Of a stretch of DNA of 64,000 nt, positions 1 through 8,967 are shown piece after piece; within the stretch, counting starts at the first letter, position 1, and the number at the start of each line of letters is the position of its first letter. Position numbers and translations under genes: made by a program. The notes under the pieces were generated by a model that saw only the letters and a list, made by a program, of their open reading frames with translations, did not search any database and was not told the DNA's origin. The stretch is from Methylovirgula ligni. GTDB taxonomy: Bacteria; Pseudomonadota; Alphaproteobacteria; Rhizobiales; Beijerinckiaceae. The stretch lies in the NCBI RefSeq assembly GCF_004135935.1, contig NZ_CP025086.1:2418001-2482000 (forward strand). The letters are read 5' to 3'.

Positions 1-317
1 CCTATGCGCGTCAGCGGCAGAAGCACGTGGTGACGAAGCTGCAATTGCGGCAGCGTTTCACCTGGTCGCTGATCGAGGCGCGCGCGGCGCTCGAAAAGCT
101 TGCCGGTCAGGCGCTCGACTGGACGGTGCTCGATTCGTATTTGATGACCTATTTCACGACGCCGGAAGCGCGCCGCGCCGTCAAAGCCTCGTCATTGGCC
201 GCGGCGCTGGAAATGGTCCGTCAAGGCGTCATCAGCCTGCGTCAGGATCGGGCTTTCGCGCCGCTCTGGATCAAGAAACGGGACGAGGCCGCGAGCGCCA
301 CGCCGTCGCTGCAATAA
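1..317 (+). CDS. scpA: Segregation and condensation protein A (ScpA), C-terminal part
   Basis: The reading frame is open from the first base of the window and ends with TAA at 317, so only about the last 105 residues are seen. The tail, which includes the motif RQDRAFAPLWIKKR, matches the C-terminal winged-helix end of ScpA, the kleisin that bridges Smc heads in chromosome condensation. An ATG inside the frame at 27 is unlikely to be the true start, because the frame continues upstream. The next gene is scpB, a few bases downstream, which is the usual scpA-scpB order and supports the call. Confidence 0.85.
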   Translation, partial: YARQRQKHVVTKLQLRQRFTWSLIEARAALEKLAGQALDWTVLDSYLMTYFTTPEARRAVKASSLAAALEMVRQGVISLRQDRAFAPLWIKKRDEAASATPSLQ

Positions 318-328
318 GGGAGTTGAAC

Positions 329-1180
329 TTGGCCGAAGTCGCACGTCTGTATGTGGAGGCGATGGCCATTGAAGCCGAGAGTGAGCCCGTGTCTGCCGAA
401 GAGGCCCTGACCGGCGAGGCGATGCGGATTGCGGAAGCCATGCTGTTCGCTGCCGCCGAGCCGCTGGAGGAGGGCGAGATTGCCCGCCGCATGCCGGAAG
501 GGATCGCTGTCGGTGAGGTGCTGGCGCGGCTGAAGCAGGATTATGCCTCGCGCGGCGTCAATCTCGTCCGCGTCGGCAAGAAATGGCTGTTCCGCACGGC
601 GGCGGATCTCGGCTGGCTGCTGTCCGTTGATTCCGTCGAACCGAAGAAGCTCTCCAAGGCCGCGCTCGAAACGCTTGCCATCATTGCCTATCACCAGCCG
701 GTCACGCGCGCCGAGATCGAGGATATTCGCGGCGTTGCCATCTCCAAGGGCACGCTCGACGTGCTGCTTGAAACCGGCTGGGTCCGATTGCGCGGCCGCC
801 GCCGCACGCCTGGCCGGCCGCTGACCTATGGGACCAGTGAAGCCTTCCTGCTGCACTTCGGCCTCGAAGTGATTGGCGATCTTCCGGGCCTCGAGGAACT
901 GAAGGGCGCGGGTCTGTTCGAGGGGGCGCTGCCGCAGGGCTTCGCGGTGCCGCTGCCGCGCGACGATGCGGCGCTGATGGAGGATGAGGACCCGCTCGAA
1001 AGCGACGCGCGGGAGGAATTCCCGGACCTCTCAGAAGAGGTGCAAGCGGATGCGGATGCCGAGACCGAAACTGCCGAAGACGGCGAGGAAGTATTACTCG
1101 TCGAGGAGGAGTTTATCGTGGCGGCGTCCATCGAAGACGAGCCGCTTGAAGACGAGACCGATCGCGAGGAAGAGGACTGA
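329..1180 (+). CDS. scpB: Segregation and condensation protein B (ScpB) with long acidic tail
   Basis: ScpB partners ScpA and Smc in chromosome condensation and segregation. Two winged-helix domains are visible in the first ~190 residues, including the conserved stretches ETLAIIAYHQPVTRAEIE and YGTSEAFLLHFGL. I chose the TTG at 329 because AAGGGAG lies six bases before it; TTG 323 and ATG 362 are alternatives. The last ~70 residues are dominated by Asp and Glu, a low-complexity acidic tail beyond the conserved fold. The gene follows scpA closely and is probably cotranscribed. Its stop abuts the stop of the convergent gene at 1181. Confidence 0.9.
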   Translation: MAEVARLYVEAMAIEAESEPVSAEEALTGEAMRIAEAMLFAAAEPLEEGEIARRMPEGIAVGEVLARLKQDYASRGVNLVRVGKKWLFRTAADLGWLLSVDSVEPKKLSKAALETLAIIAYHQPVTRAEIEDIRGVAISKGTLDVLLETGWVRLRGRRRTPGRPLTYGTSEAFLLHFGLEVIGDLPGLEELKGAGLFEGALPQGFAVPLPRDDAALMEDEDPLESDAREEFPDLSEEVQADADAETETAEDGEEVLLVEEEFIVAASIEDEPLEDETDREEED

Positions 1181-2836
1181 TTATTCCGCCGCGGCGATCT
1201 GCGGCGCGGCCTCTTCGCCCTGACTCCGCTGTGTATGCGCATAATGCGACGCATTGGTGCGGCCGGCGCAGGCGTCGCGTGCAAACATCACGAGATGGTG
1301 GACACAGATAGACGTCGCGATGACGAACTCGATTTGGCCCGGCCTGAACCACCGCAAAGTGTATTTCCAGAAGGTGCGGCGATAATCGGCGCGCACGCCC
1401 AGCGTCCAGAAAATTTTCGTTAGCATGACGAGGCCGCGCAGGACGTTCTTCGGCGCGAAGCGGGCTCTGCTGTTCGGACGTTTCAGCCGGTTCGGCCAGG
1501 TGTTCTCGATCTGATATTGATAACGGCTGTAGAGCGTCTCCGGCTGATAGGCTTCCTTCATGCAATGCTTCCACATCCGCACGACATCGTCGTAGGGCAG
1601 GAGGAATCGCACATTCGACTCGCGGCCCTCGTCTTCGATAAGCCTGTCCGCCTTCGTCAGCCGGTCCCAGAGCGGCGTCTGCGGCAGCGCCTGCAGCAGA
1701 TTGATCGTCAGCATGGGGATTTGCGACTGGGCGATGAAGTCGATCAGTCGCTGGCCCGTGTTGGGCGTATCGCTGTCGAGGCCGAGAATGATGCCGGAGA
1801 CGACCTGCATCCCGTGTTGGTTGATCGCCCGCACCGAGTCGAGGATCGGCATGGTGAGATTTTGCTTCTTGTCGATCTCCTTCAGCGCGTCGGCCTCCGG
1901 CGTCTCGATGCCGCAGAAGATCGTCTCGAAGCCGGCCTCGCGCATCATCGCGAGGATGTCCGGCGTGCGGGCGATATTGAGCGTCGCCTCGCAGGAGAGG
2001 CCGATCGGGTAGCCGCGCTTCTTCTGCCAGGCAATGAGGTGCGGCAGCAGTTCCGCGACTGCCTTGCGGTTGGCGATGAAATTGTCATCGACAAAGTAGA
2101 CCGAGCCCGCAACGCCCGCATCGACCAGCTTGTCGAGCTCGGCGATGACCTGCTCGGGCGTCTTCAGCCGCGGCACCCGGCCATAAAGGCCGGGAATGTC
2201 GCAGAACTCGCATTTATAGGGGCAGCCGCTTGAAAACTGGATCGAACCGAGCAGGTAGCGATCGACTTTCGCCAGCTCATAGGCGGGCGCCGGCAGGTCG
2301 GAAAGCTCGCGCCGCACTTTCGTCCTGAGCACGACCTGTTGCGCCGGCCGCGCGACGTCGTGCGTGAGGATCGCGATCAGATCGTCGGTCGCATCGCCGG
2401 CCTCGCCGACATGCAGATAATCGAAGCTCGGATAATAGTCGGGGCAGGAGGAAACTGAGGGGCCGCCGAGTACCGTGACCTTGCCGAAGCGATGTGCGCG
2501 GCGGCAGATATCGTCGATCTGATGCCGCTGAATGTGCATGCCGCTGACGAAAACAGCATCCGCCCAGGCGAAATCGCGATCCGTCGCCGGCTCCATATTC
2601 TCGTCGATGAAGCGCACCTGCCAATGTTTCGGCAAGGCGGCGGCGATCAGCAGAATGCCCTGCGGCGGCATGAACGCGCGGGTTCCCATGGTCAGCCCAT
2701 AGGAATATTCGAAGGTTCCGAATGAAGGCGAATAGCGCGGAAAGACGCAGAGAATTCGGCGAAGGTCCGGTTGCTGCGGCGTGATGGCGCGCGGGGCGGC
2801 ATTCAACGCAAAGACATTTTGCAAACGGGCCTTCAT
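1181..2836 (-). CDS. hpnP: B12-binding radical SAM protein, probable hopanoid C-2 methylase HpnP
   Basis: A 551-residue protein with an N-terminal cobalamin-binding-like domain (residues ~25-170, with VFVSGMHIQRHQIDDICRRA and GGPSVSSCPDYYPSFDYLHV), a radical SAM core with the CxxxCxxC cluster site in SGCPYKCEFCDIPGLYGR (~205-222), and a DUF4070-type C-terminal region. In this family HpnP adds the C-2 methyl group to hopanoids and HpnR the C-3 group. The spacing and wording of the conserved blocks fit my recollection of alphaproteobacterial HpnP better than HpnR, but that choice is from memory. No squalene-hopene cyclase gene is nearby, so the gene stands alone, convergent with scpB. The ATG at 2836 has only a weak ribosome-binding site. 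Confidence 0.75.
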   Translation of the reverse strand: MKARLQNVFALNAAPRAITPQQPDLRRILCVFPRYSPSFGTFEYSYGLTMGTRAFMPPQGILLIAAALPKHWQVRFIDENMEPATDRDFAWADAVFVSGMHIQRHQIDDICRRAHRFGKVTVLGGPSVSSCPDYYPSFDYLHVGEAGDATDDLIAILTHDVARPAQQVVLRTKVRRELSDLPAPAYELAKVDRYLLGSIQFSSGCPYKCEFCDIPGLYGRVPRLKTPEQVIAELDKLVDAGVAGSVYFVDDNFIANRKAVAELLPHLIAWQKKRGYPIGLSCEATLNIARTPDILAMMREAGFETIFCGIETPEADALKEIDKKQNLTMPILDSVRAINQHGMQVVSGIILGLDSDTPNTGQRLIDFIAQSQIPMLTINLLQALPQTPLWDRLTKADRLIEDEGRESNVRFLLPYDDVVRMWKHCMKEAYQPETLYSRYQYQIENTWPNRLKRPNSRARFAPKNVLRGLVMLTKIFWTLGVRADYRRTFWKYTLRWFRPGQIEFVIATSICVHHLVMFARDACAGRTNASHYAHTQRSQGEEAAPQIAAAE

Positions 2837-3237
2837 CTGCAGCCTATTCTTTCAGTTTTCTGTGGCGGGCCATAAAATCCGATAAATGGCTGTCTGCATA
2901 GATGCTTACTGATTTCGCGGGTTTTCTTTACAAGTCAAAAGCTTGCAGAGCGTGCGCGGCGGCACTACATAATTTTGGCCCATTTATCAGGCTAATCCCA
3001 AGCCGGTTTTGGGCTAGGCCGAGCGGTCGGACCCGTTGGGGGACGAGACAGACCGCTGGAGCTTCTTAAGGTTTCCGCTCTAAGGCGGGTCACGCTGGCC
3101 GGGGCCCCGCATGCGGATCATCCTCGAAGCATGGATTTTGCTTGAGTGTCGGTATTCCGTCTGCGTTCTGGTGTTGGGTTCTGGTCATTACCGGCGGCCT
3201 CGAGTCGCATCGTTGATTTTGCGCTGAAAGCTATTGG
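2837..3237. promoter_or_regulatory. Divergent intergenic region with switch-like hairpins upstream of the RND gene
   Basis: This 401-base stretch holds no gene and must contain the promoters of hpnP and the RND pump. On the plus strand, 3051-3062 can pair with 3077-3091 to form a long stem (GACCGC, TGGAGC against GCTCTA, GCGGGTC). Bases 3022-3028 (AGCGGTC) are also perfectly complementary to 3051-3057, so the two pairings exclude each other. A smaller CCCAA/TTGGG hairpin lies near 2997-3013. This resembles an attenuator or riboswitch layout, but I match it to no known RNA family. Confidence 0.35.
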
Positions 3238-6200
3238 ATGAACCGTTTCAAGCTCATGGCAAACCGTGGCGTCTCGCTCAATGTCTCGGCGCTCGCGATC
3301 CGCAACCCCATACCGGTGATCCTGCTCGCGCTCATCGCGCTTGCGGCGGGCATCGTCAGCTTCCGGCAATTGCCGATCACGCTGCTGCCGAGCATCGAGC
3401 CGCCAATCGTCTCGGTCGTTGTCACTGATTTCGGAGCGACGCCGACCGAGCTTGAAGACCAGGTCACCCGCAAGGTCGAGGCGGCGGTCTCCGGCATCGC
3501 CGGGGTGCATCATGTGACGTCGTCGATCAGCGATGGCATTTCGGCGACGGCCATCAGCTTCAACCTCAGCGTCGATACCGACAAGGCGACCCGCGCGGTC
3601 AAAGCCGCCGTCGCCCAGATCACGCCGGACTTGCCGCGTGGCATCGACGCGCCGATCGTCAAGCGCATCAATGCGGTCGGCCTCAACATCGTCACTTATG
3701 CCGCCGAATCGTCAAATCTCACGCCGGAGAAACTATCCGCCCTGATCGATGATGATGTCATCGGCGGTCTGAAGGCGCTCCCGGGCGTCGGCAGCGTCGA
3801 GCGTATCGGCGGCGTGACACGCGAGATCTCCGTCAAGCTCGATCCCGTTGCGCTGGCGATGCATGGTCTTACCGCCGCGGAGGCGGACGCGCAGCTGAAG
3901 GCGGCGCAGAAAGACGCTGGCGCCCCACAGACTTTGTCCGAGCTTGCGGCGACGCCTATCCATCTGCCGCGCGGCGGCAGCCTGCGGCTCGATGCTCTCG
4001 CGCATGTCACGGACACGACCGAAACGCCCCGCACCTTCGCCCGGCTCAACGGCCAGCCGATCGTCGCCTTCGGCGTTTTGCGCGCGAAAGGCGCGAGCGA
4101 CGTCACCGTCGCCGACGAGGTCGAGAAATTCGTGCATAAGGCCGGCGCGGCGCATCCGGAGGTCGCCTTCAGGCTGATCGACACATCGGTGCGCTATACG
4201 CAGGGCAATTACGACGCGGCGCTGCACACGCTGTTCGAGGGCGCGGGTCTGGCGATCCTCGTTGTGTTCCTGTTCCTGCGCGATTTCCGCGCGACGATCA
4301 TCGCCGCCATTGCGCTGCCGCTGTCGATCGTCCCGGCGTTCTTCGTGATGAAGACGCTCGGCTTTTCGCTCAACCTCATCAGCCTGTTGGCGATCACGCT
4401 GGCGACGGGCATTCTCGTCGACGATGCGATCGTCGAGATCGAGAACATCGTGCGCCATATGAATATGGGCAAAACGGCGATGCAGGCGGCGATCGATGCC
4501 GCCGACGAGATCGGCCTCGCCGTCATCGCGATCAGCCTGACGATCGTCGCGGTCTTCGCGCCGGTGAGCTTTATCGGCTCCGTCGCCGGGCAATATTTTG
4601 AGCAATTCGGCCTGACAATCTCCGCCGAGGTTATTTTCTCGCTGCTCGCGGCGCGTTTCGTGACACCGACGCTCGCGGCGTATTTCCTGAAGCCACGCAC
4701 TGAAAAGCGTGAGGAGAAAACACCCGCCTGGGCGCAGCATTACGGCAAGGTCGTCACCTGGTCCGTCGAGCACCGGTTCACGACTCTGGTGATCGGGCTT
4801 GTTTTCTTCGGCCTTTCGATCCTCAGCATCACCAGCAATCTCGTCTCGCGTGACTTCCAGCCCGTGCAGGATTCCGGCCGGTCGCATCTGGCGATCGCGC
4901 TCGCGCCCAGCGCCGCGCTGAAGGATACGCAGGCGATGGCGGACACGATCTCCGCGCGGCTGCGCAAGCGCCCCGAAGTCACAAGCGTCTTCATCGACGG
5001 CGGTCGGATATCGCCCGGCACGCCGGAAGTGCGCAAGGCGCAGCTCATCGTCAATTACGTGCCGAAGACCGAGCGCAAGCTCTCCGTCGCGCAATTGGAG
5101 GGATCGATTACCGCCGATCTCGCGGCGATTCCTGGCCTGCGCGCCTGGTTCGTGGACGATTACGGCGCGCGGCCGGTGGCCCGCATCTTCACCGGACCGG
5201 ATGGTTCGACGCTGGCTAAATTCGCTGCCGAACTCGCCCGCGAGATGAAGGGCATCAAGCTCGTATCGAACATTCTCATCTCGTCAGAGGCCGATCGCAA
5301 GGAATTCCACATCGCGCCGAAGGATGCGGACGCGGACAAGCTCGGCGTCTCGCAGGATGCTTTGACGCGCACGATCACGCTGGCGACCATTGGCGACAGC
5401 CTCTCGCATGTGACCGCGCCGGATGGCCGCTCGCTGCCGGTGCGCGTGACGCTCGGCGGGGGTAGCGGGGCGACTGGTACGGAGGCGCTGGCGCAATTGC
5501 AACTGCCGGGGAAGAACAACGCCGTGCCGTTCGGCGCCGTGGCGAGCCTCGAATCTCTGAAGGGCCCGGCGACGCTGACCCGGTTCGACGGCGCGCGCTC
5601 CGTGTCGGTCGAGGCCGATCTGGCCAATGGCGCGGCGCTCGGCGATGTCGAAAAAGCCATCGACGCCCTGCCGTTGATGAAGCACATGCCGCCCGGCGTC
5701 GAATCGCGCAAATCCGCGATGGCGGAATCGATGGAAGAACTGAGCAGCGGCTTTGCCGAGGCGATGCGCAACGGGCTCATCCTTGTCTATATCGTCCTCG
5801 TCCTGCTGTTCGCGCGGGTGCTGCAGCCGATCACTATTCTCTTCTCGCTGCCGCTGTCGATCGGCGGCGCCATTATCGCGTTGCTCATCACCGGCCGGCC
5901 GCTGTCCTTGCCGGTCATCATCGGCATCCTGATGCTCATGGGCATCGTCACCAAAAACGCCATCATGCTCGTCGATTTCGCCAACCGCGCGATTGCGCGC
6001 GGTGTGCCGCGCACGGCGGCAATTGCCGAGGCGGGGACGAAGCGGGCGCGGCCGATCGTCATGACGACGATCGCTATGGTCGCGGGCATGGTGCCGAGCG
6101 CGCTCGGCCTCGGCGCTGGCGGCGAATTCCGCTCGCCCATGGCGATCGCCGTCATCGGCGGCCTGATCGCTTCGACCTTCCTGTCGCTGCTCTTCGTGCC

Positions 6201-6351
6201 CGCGGTCTTCGCCGTTACGGACGACATGCGCCGCGCCGGCCTGGCGGGTCTCCGGGCGGTGATCGCGTTGCCGCGCAAATTGCCGAAATTGCAAGAATTG
6301 CGATTTGTCTTTACACGCAAGCCCAGCTCGGCCAACGAACCGGCGGAATAA
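3238..6351 (+). CDS. RND-family efflux pump inner-membrane permease (AcrB/MexF-like)
   Basis: A 1037-residue permease with the normal layout of the HAE-RND family: a first membrane helix (IPVILLALIALAAGIV), a large periplasmic porter loop, a bundle of helices near residues 330-480, a second periplasmic loop and a final bundle near 850-1000. The proton-relay signatures are present: GILVDDAIVEIENIVRHM carries the paired aspartates and GIVTKNAIMLVDFANR the lysine. Proteins of this family export drugs, metals or lipophilic compounds with proton influx. No membrane-fusion protein or outer-membrane channel gene is adjacent, so the partners must be encoded elsewhere. Substrate cannot be told from sequence. 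Confidence 0.93.
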   Translation: MNRFKLMANRGVSLNVSALAIRNPIPVILLALIALAAGIVSFRQLPITLLPSIEPPIVSVVVTDFGATPTELEDQVTRKVEAAVSGIAGVHHVTSSISDGISATAISFNLSVDTDKATRAVKAAVAQITPDLPRGIDAPIVKRINAVGLNIVTYAAESSNLTPEKLSALIDDDVIGGLKALPGVGSVERIGGVTREISVKLDPVALAMHGLTAAEADAQLKAAQKDAGAPQTLSELAATPIHLPRGGSLRLDALAHVTDTTETPRTFARLNGQPIVAFGVLRAKGASDVTVADEVEKFVHKAGAAHPEVAFRLIDTSVRYTQGNYDAALHTLFEGAGLAILVVFLFLRDFRATIIAAIALPLSIVPAFFVMKTLGFSLNLISLLAITLATGILVDDAIVEIENIVRHMNMGKTAMQAAIDAADEIGLAVIAISLTIVAVFAPVSFIGSVAGQYFEQFGLTISAEVIFSLLAARFVTPTLAAYFLKPRTEKREEKTPAWAQHYGKVVTWSVEHRFTTLVIGLVFFGLSILSITSNLVSRDFQPVQDSGRSHLAIALAPSAALKDTQAMADTISARLRKRPEVTSVFIDGGRISPGTPEVRKAQLIVNYVPKTERKLSVAQLEGSITADLAAIPGLRAWFVDDYGARPVARIFTGPDGSTLAKFAAELAREMKGIKLVSNILISSEADRKEFHIAPKDADADKLGVSQDALTRTITLATIGDSLSHVTAPDGRSLPVRVTLGGGSGATGTEALAQLQLPGKNNAVPFGAVASLESLKGPATLTRFDGARSVSVEADLANGAALGDVEKAIDALPLMKHMPPGVESRKSAMAESMEELSSGFAEAMRNGLILVYIVLVLLFARVLQPITILFSLPLSIGGAIIALLITGRPLSLPVIIGILMLMGIVTKNAIMLVDFANRAIARGVPRTAAIAEAGTKRARPIVMTTIAMVAGMVPSALGLGAGGEFRSPMAIAVIGGLIASTFLSLLFVPAVFAVTDDMRRAGLAGLRAVIALPRKLPKLQELRFVFTRKPSSANEPAE

Positions 6352-6373
6352 ACCGGGCAGGGTGTGTCTGGGC

Positions 6374-7354
6374 ATGAAGGAAAATTGGCCCCGGCAAGTG
6401 CCGGCCGTCGAACTCGACGCCGCGGGCGTCGCGCGTTTGGTGCTCCCGCTTTTCCCCGGCGATCGTCTGCGCAGCTTCGCCCCGGTCAGCGGCGGCCTCA
6501 CCAATACCAATTACAAAGTTCAGCTCGTGGAGCATAGGGCGCCGCTGCTGCTGCGGCTCTACCAGCGCGGCATCGCGCCGGCCCGCAAGGAAAGGGCGAT
6601 CGACACTCTGATCGCGCGCCGCGTGCCGGTGCTGCATTTCTTCCATCTTGGCGAGGCCAATCCGGTCACCGGCCATCCCTATGCGGTGCTCGACTGGATC
6701 GAGGCCCCCGATCTCCAGCAGAGTCTCGCCTATATGACGCAGGAGCGGCGGCTCGCTTTGGCGCCGAAAATCGGCAGAACGCTTGCCGCGATCCACGGTT
6801 TTCGCTTCGAGGTGTTCGGCTTCTTCGAGGATGACCTCAAGATCAAGGGGCCGATCGATTTCGACCGCGCCGGCCTCCTCGCCTATCTCGACCAGAGCCT
6901 GATCCAGGGCCGGGGCGGTGAACGGCTCGGACCGGAGCTGACCCAGCGGCTTCTTGCCTATGCCGCCGAGCATGGCAACATTCTCAGCGACTGGCTGCAA
7001 CAACCGAGTCTCGTGCATGGCGATTTCAACGCCGCGAACATTCTCATTCGTCCCGAGGCCGGCGACGAAATCGCGGCGATCATCGATTGGGAATATGCGC
7101 TCTCCGCCTCGCCGGCGATCGATTTCGGCAATCTGCTGCGGCCGCCCTTTGACGCCGATACCACCTTCGCGGAGGCGCTCGCGCGTGCCTATGTCGAGGC
7201 GGGTGGTTTTCTGCCGCGCGACTGGCGCCGCATTGCGCGGCTTGCCGATATCTTTTCGTTTGCGGACATTTTGAACCGCCCGCAGGCCGCCGGCGTGGTC
7301 GTCGCCGATGCGCGCCGTATCGTTGCCGGGCTTCTCGAAGCTCCCACTTCCTAG
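6374..7354 (+). CDS. Aminoglycoside phosphotransferase-fold kinase family protein
   Basis: A 326-residue protein of the APH/choline kinase/homoserine kinase type II fold. It shows a nucleotide-binding N-lobe (SGGLTNTNYKV), the catalytic Brenner motif HGDFNAANIL with the catalytic Asp and Asn, and the metal-binding IIDWEYA segment. The ATG at 6374 lies 23 bases after the RND stop and is preferred to an upstream in-frame ATG that overlaps the RND gene. The substrate is unknown; small alcohols, amino alcohols and sugars are usual for the fold. The end overlaps the convergent cyclase gene by four bases. Confidence 0.8.
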   Translation: MKENWPRQVPAVELDAAGVARLVLPLFPGDRLRSFAPVSGGLTNTNYKVQLVEHRAPLLLRLYQRGIAPARKERAIDTLIARRVPVLHFFHLGEANPVTGHPYAVLDWIEAPDLQQSLAYMTQERRLALAPKIGRTLAAIHGFRFEVFGFFEDDLKIKGPIDFDRAGLLAYLDQSLIQGRGGERLGPELTQRLLAYAAEHGNILSDWLQQPSLVHGDFNAANILIRPEAGDEIAAIIDWEYALSASPAIDFGNLLRPPFDADTTFAEALARAYVEAGGFLPRDWRRIARLADIFSFADILNRPQAAGVVVADARRIVAGLLEAPTS

Positions 7355-8499
7355 GCCGAATCGGGCTGCGGTCCGATAATCGCAAAGGCTTCAATCGGGC
7401 GGTTGAAGCCCTTCAACGTGAGCGGCGGCAAGCGCTCGGCTTTGAAAAACCGCTCGGCGATGAGGAAGGCGTTGCGGTCGATGAGGATTTGGCCGGATTT
7501 CGCTTCGTCGCACAAACGCGACGCGAGATTGGTGACGCTGCCGATGGCGGCATAATCGAAACGGCGGTCGAAGCCGATTTTGCCCAATGTCGCTGTGCCG
7601 CGCGCGATGCCGATGCCGAAGCCGAGATCGTGGCCTCGCTCGCGCCAGGCTTGCGACAGGGTCTCGAGCCCCGTGCGCATATCGATCGCGAGCCTAACCG
7701 CGCGCTCGGTATGGTCGGCACAGGGGATGGGGTCGTTAAACAGCGTCAACAGGCCGTCGCCCGCGAAACGCTCCAGCGTCCCCTCGTAGCGATGGATGAG
7801 ATCGCCGAGCGCGGCGTGGAATTCGCTCAGCACTTTCATCACCTGTACGGGCTCGGCCGCCTCGGTGAAGGCGGTGAACCCGCGCAGGTCGCAGAAAAGC
7901 ACCGTGACTTCCGCGCTATGGCTTGCAAGCATCGCATCCGTATCGCCGGAGAGCGCGATCACATCCACGACCTGTGGCGCCAGAAAGCGCTTGAGCCGGC
8001 TGATGCGTTCGATCTGCGTGACCTGCTCGGCGACACGCGCTTCGAGCACGCGATTCCATTCGGCGAGCTGCTCGGCCTGCGTCGCGAGCTGCCTTGCCTG
8101 GTCCTGCACCTTGTCGTGCAGCGCCTTGATCCGCAGCATGGAGCGCACCCGCGCGACGAGCGCCGATTGGTCGAGCGGTTTCGTCAGATAATCGTCGGCG
8201 CCCGCTTCGAGCCCGGCGACAACATCGCTGCGGTCGGCCTTGGCGGTGAGAAGCAGGATCGGAATGAAACCGAGGCTCGGGTCGGCCTTCAACTCTTTCA
8301 GCACGGAGATGCCGTCGAGTTTCGGCATCATAATGTCGAGAAGGATGAGATCGGGCTTGTGGGTGCGGGCCTGTTCGAGCGCCTCGATGCCGTCGGTCGC
8401 GGTGATGACGTTGTAGCCGCTGGCTTCAAGCCGCAGGCAGACGATTTCGAGATTCTCGAACACATCGTCGACGGCGAGGATTGAGGGGCGTTCGCGCAA
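7351..8499 (-). CDS. Response regulator with class III adenylate/guanylate cyclase domain
   Basis: A 382-residue protein. An N-terminal receiver domain (residues ~5-120) carries the phospho-acceptor in LILLDIMMPKLDG. A linker with coiled-coil character (~125-170) follows, then a class III nucleotide cyclase catalytic domain (~185-370) with VTVLFCDLRGFTAFTE and FAGDGLLTLFND, the latter holding metal-binding aspartates. The product is expected to be cAMP (or cGMP) made in response to phosphorylation. The gene is last in a minus-strand set behind a sensor kinase and a receiver protein, 102 bases downstream of the latter, which suggests one phosphorelay. Confidence 0.88.
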   Translation of the reverse strand: MRERPSILAVDDVFENLEIVCLRLEASGYNVITATDGIEALEQARTHKPDLILLDIMMPKLDGISVLKELKADPSLGFIPILLLTAKADRSDVVAGLEAGADDYLTKPLDQSALVARVRSMLRIKALHDKVQDQARQLATQAEQLAEWNRVLEARVAEQVTQIERISRLKRFLAPQVVDVIALSGDTDAMLASHSAEVTVLFCDLRGFTAFTEAAEPVQVMKVLSEFHAALGDLIHRYEGTLERFAGDGLLTLFNDPIPCADHTERAVRLAIDMRTGLETLSQAWRERGHDLGFGIGIARGTATLGKIGFDRRFDYAAIGSVTNLASRLCDEAKSGQILIDRNAFLIAERFFKAERLPPLTLKGFNRPIEAFAIIGPQPDSA

Positions 8500-8601
8500 G
8501 AATAGCTCTCTTGAGAATTGCCTGAGGCTTCATCGAGATGCGCTTTCGGCGCTTCTCGGAGAATACCACAATCTCTTTCAATATCGCTCTTTCAATGCCC
8601 G

Positions 8602-8967
8602 CTAGGGCAGGAACTCGCGAATCTTGGCGAGCAGAGCGCGCGGGCTGAAAGGTTTGGCCACATAGCCGCTGCAGCCGACGGCGAGCGCCTTCTTCTCGTC
8701 TTGCGACAAGGCATAAGACGTCACCGCGATGACGGGGATATGGCGCAGGGCAGGGTCGGCCTTGATCCGCCGCGTTGCCTCATAGCCATCGACGACCGGA
8801 AGCTGAATATCCATCAGAACGAGATCGGGAAGAAACTCCGCGGCCATGCGCACGCCTTCTTCGCCGTCGCCCGCCTCGATGAGATCGAAGCCGGCGTCGT
8901 TCAGCACGTCGCGCAAAATCTGCCGGTTGTCCTCGGTATCTTCGACAACGAGGATGCGCTTGGTCAT
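8602..8967 (-). CDS. Single-domain response regulator (DivK-like receiver)
   Basis: A 121-residue stand-alone receiver domain with the acidic pair at residues 9-10 (VVEDTEDN), the phospho-acceptor Asp53 in LVLMDIQLP, a conserved Thr/Ser in VIAVTSYAL and the lysine in GYVAKPFSP. It has no output domain, so it acts by protein contact or by passing phosphate on, as DivK and CheY do. Its start overlaps the stop of the sensor kinase gene by four bases, so the two are almost certainly translated together and it is the likely first phosphate acceptor. Confidence 0.9.
   Translation of the reverse strand: MTKRILVVEDTEDNRQILRDVLNDAGFDLIEAGDGEEGVRMAAEFLPDLVLMDIQLPVVDGYEATRRIKADPALRHIPVIAVTSYALSQDEKKALAVGCSGYVAKPFSPRALLAKIREFLP

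Noticed and set aside
3118-3513. Minus-strand frame covering the start of the RND gene
   Set aside because: Mostly a shadow of the RND coding sequence with biased composition.
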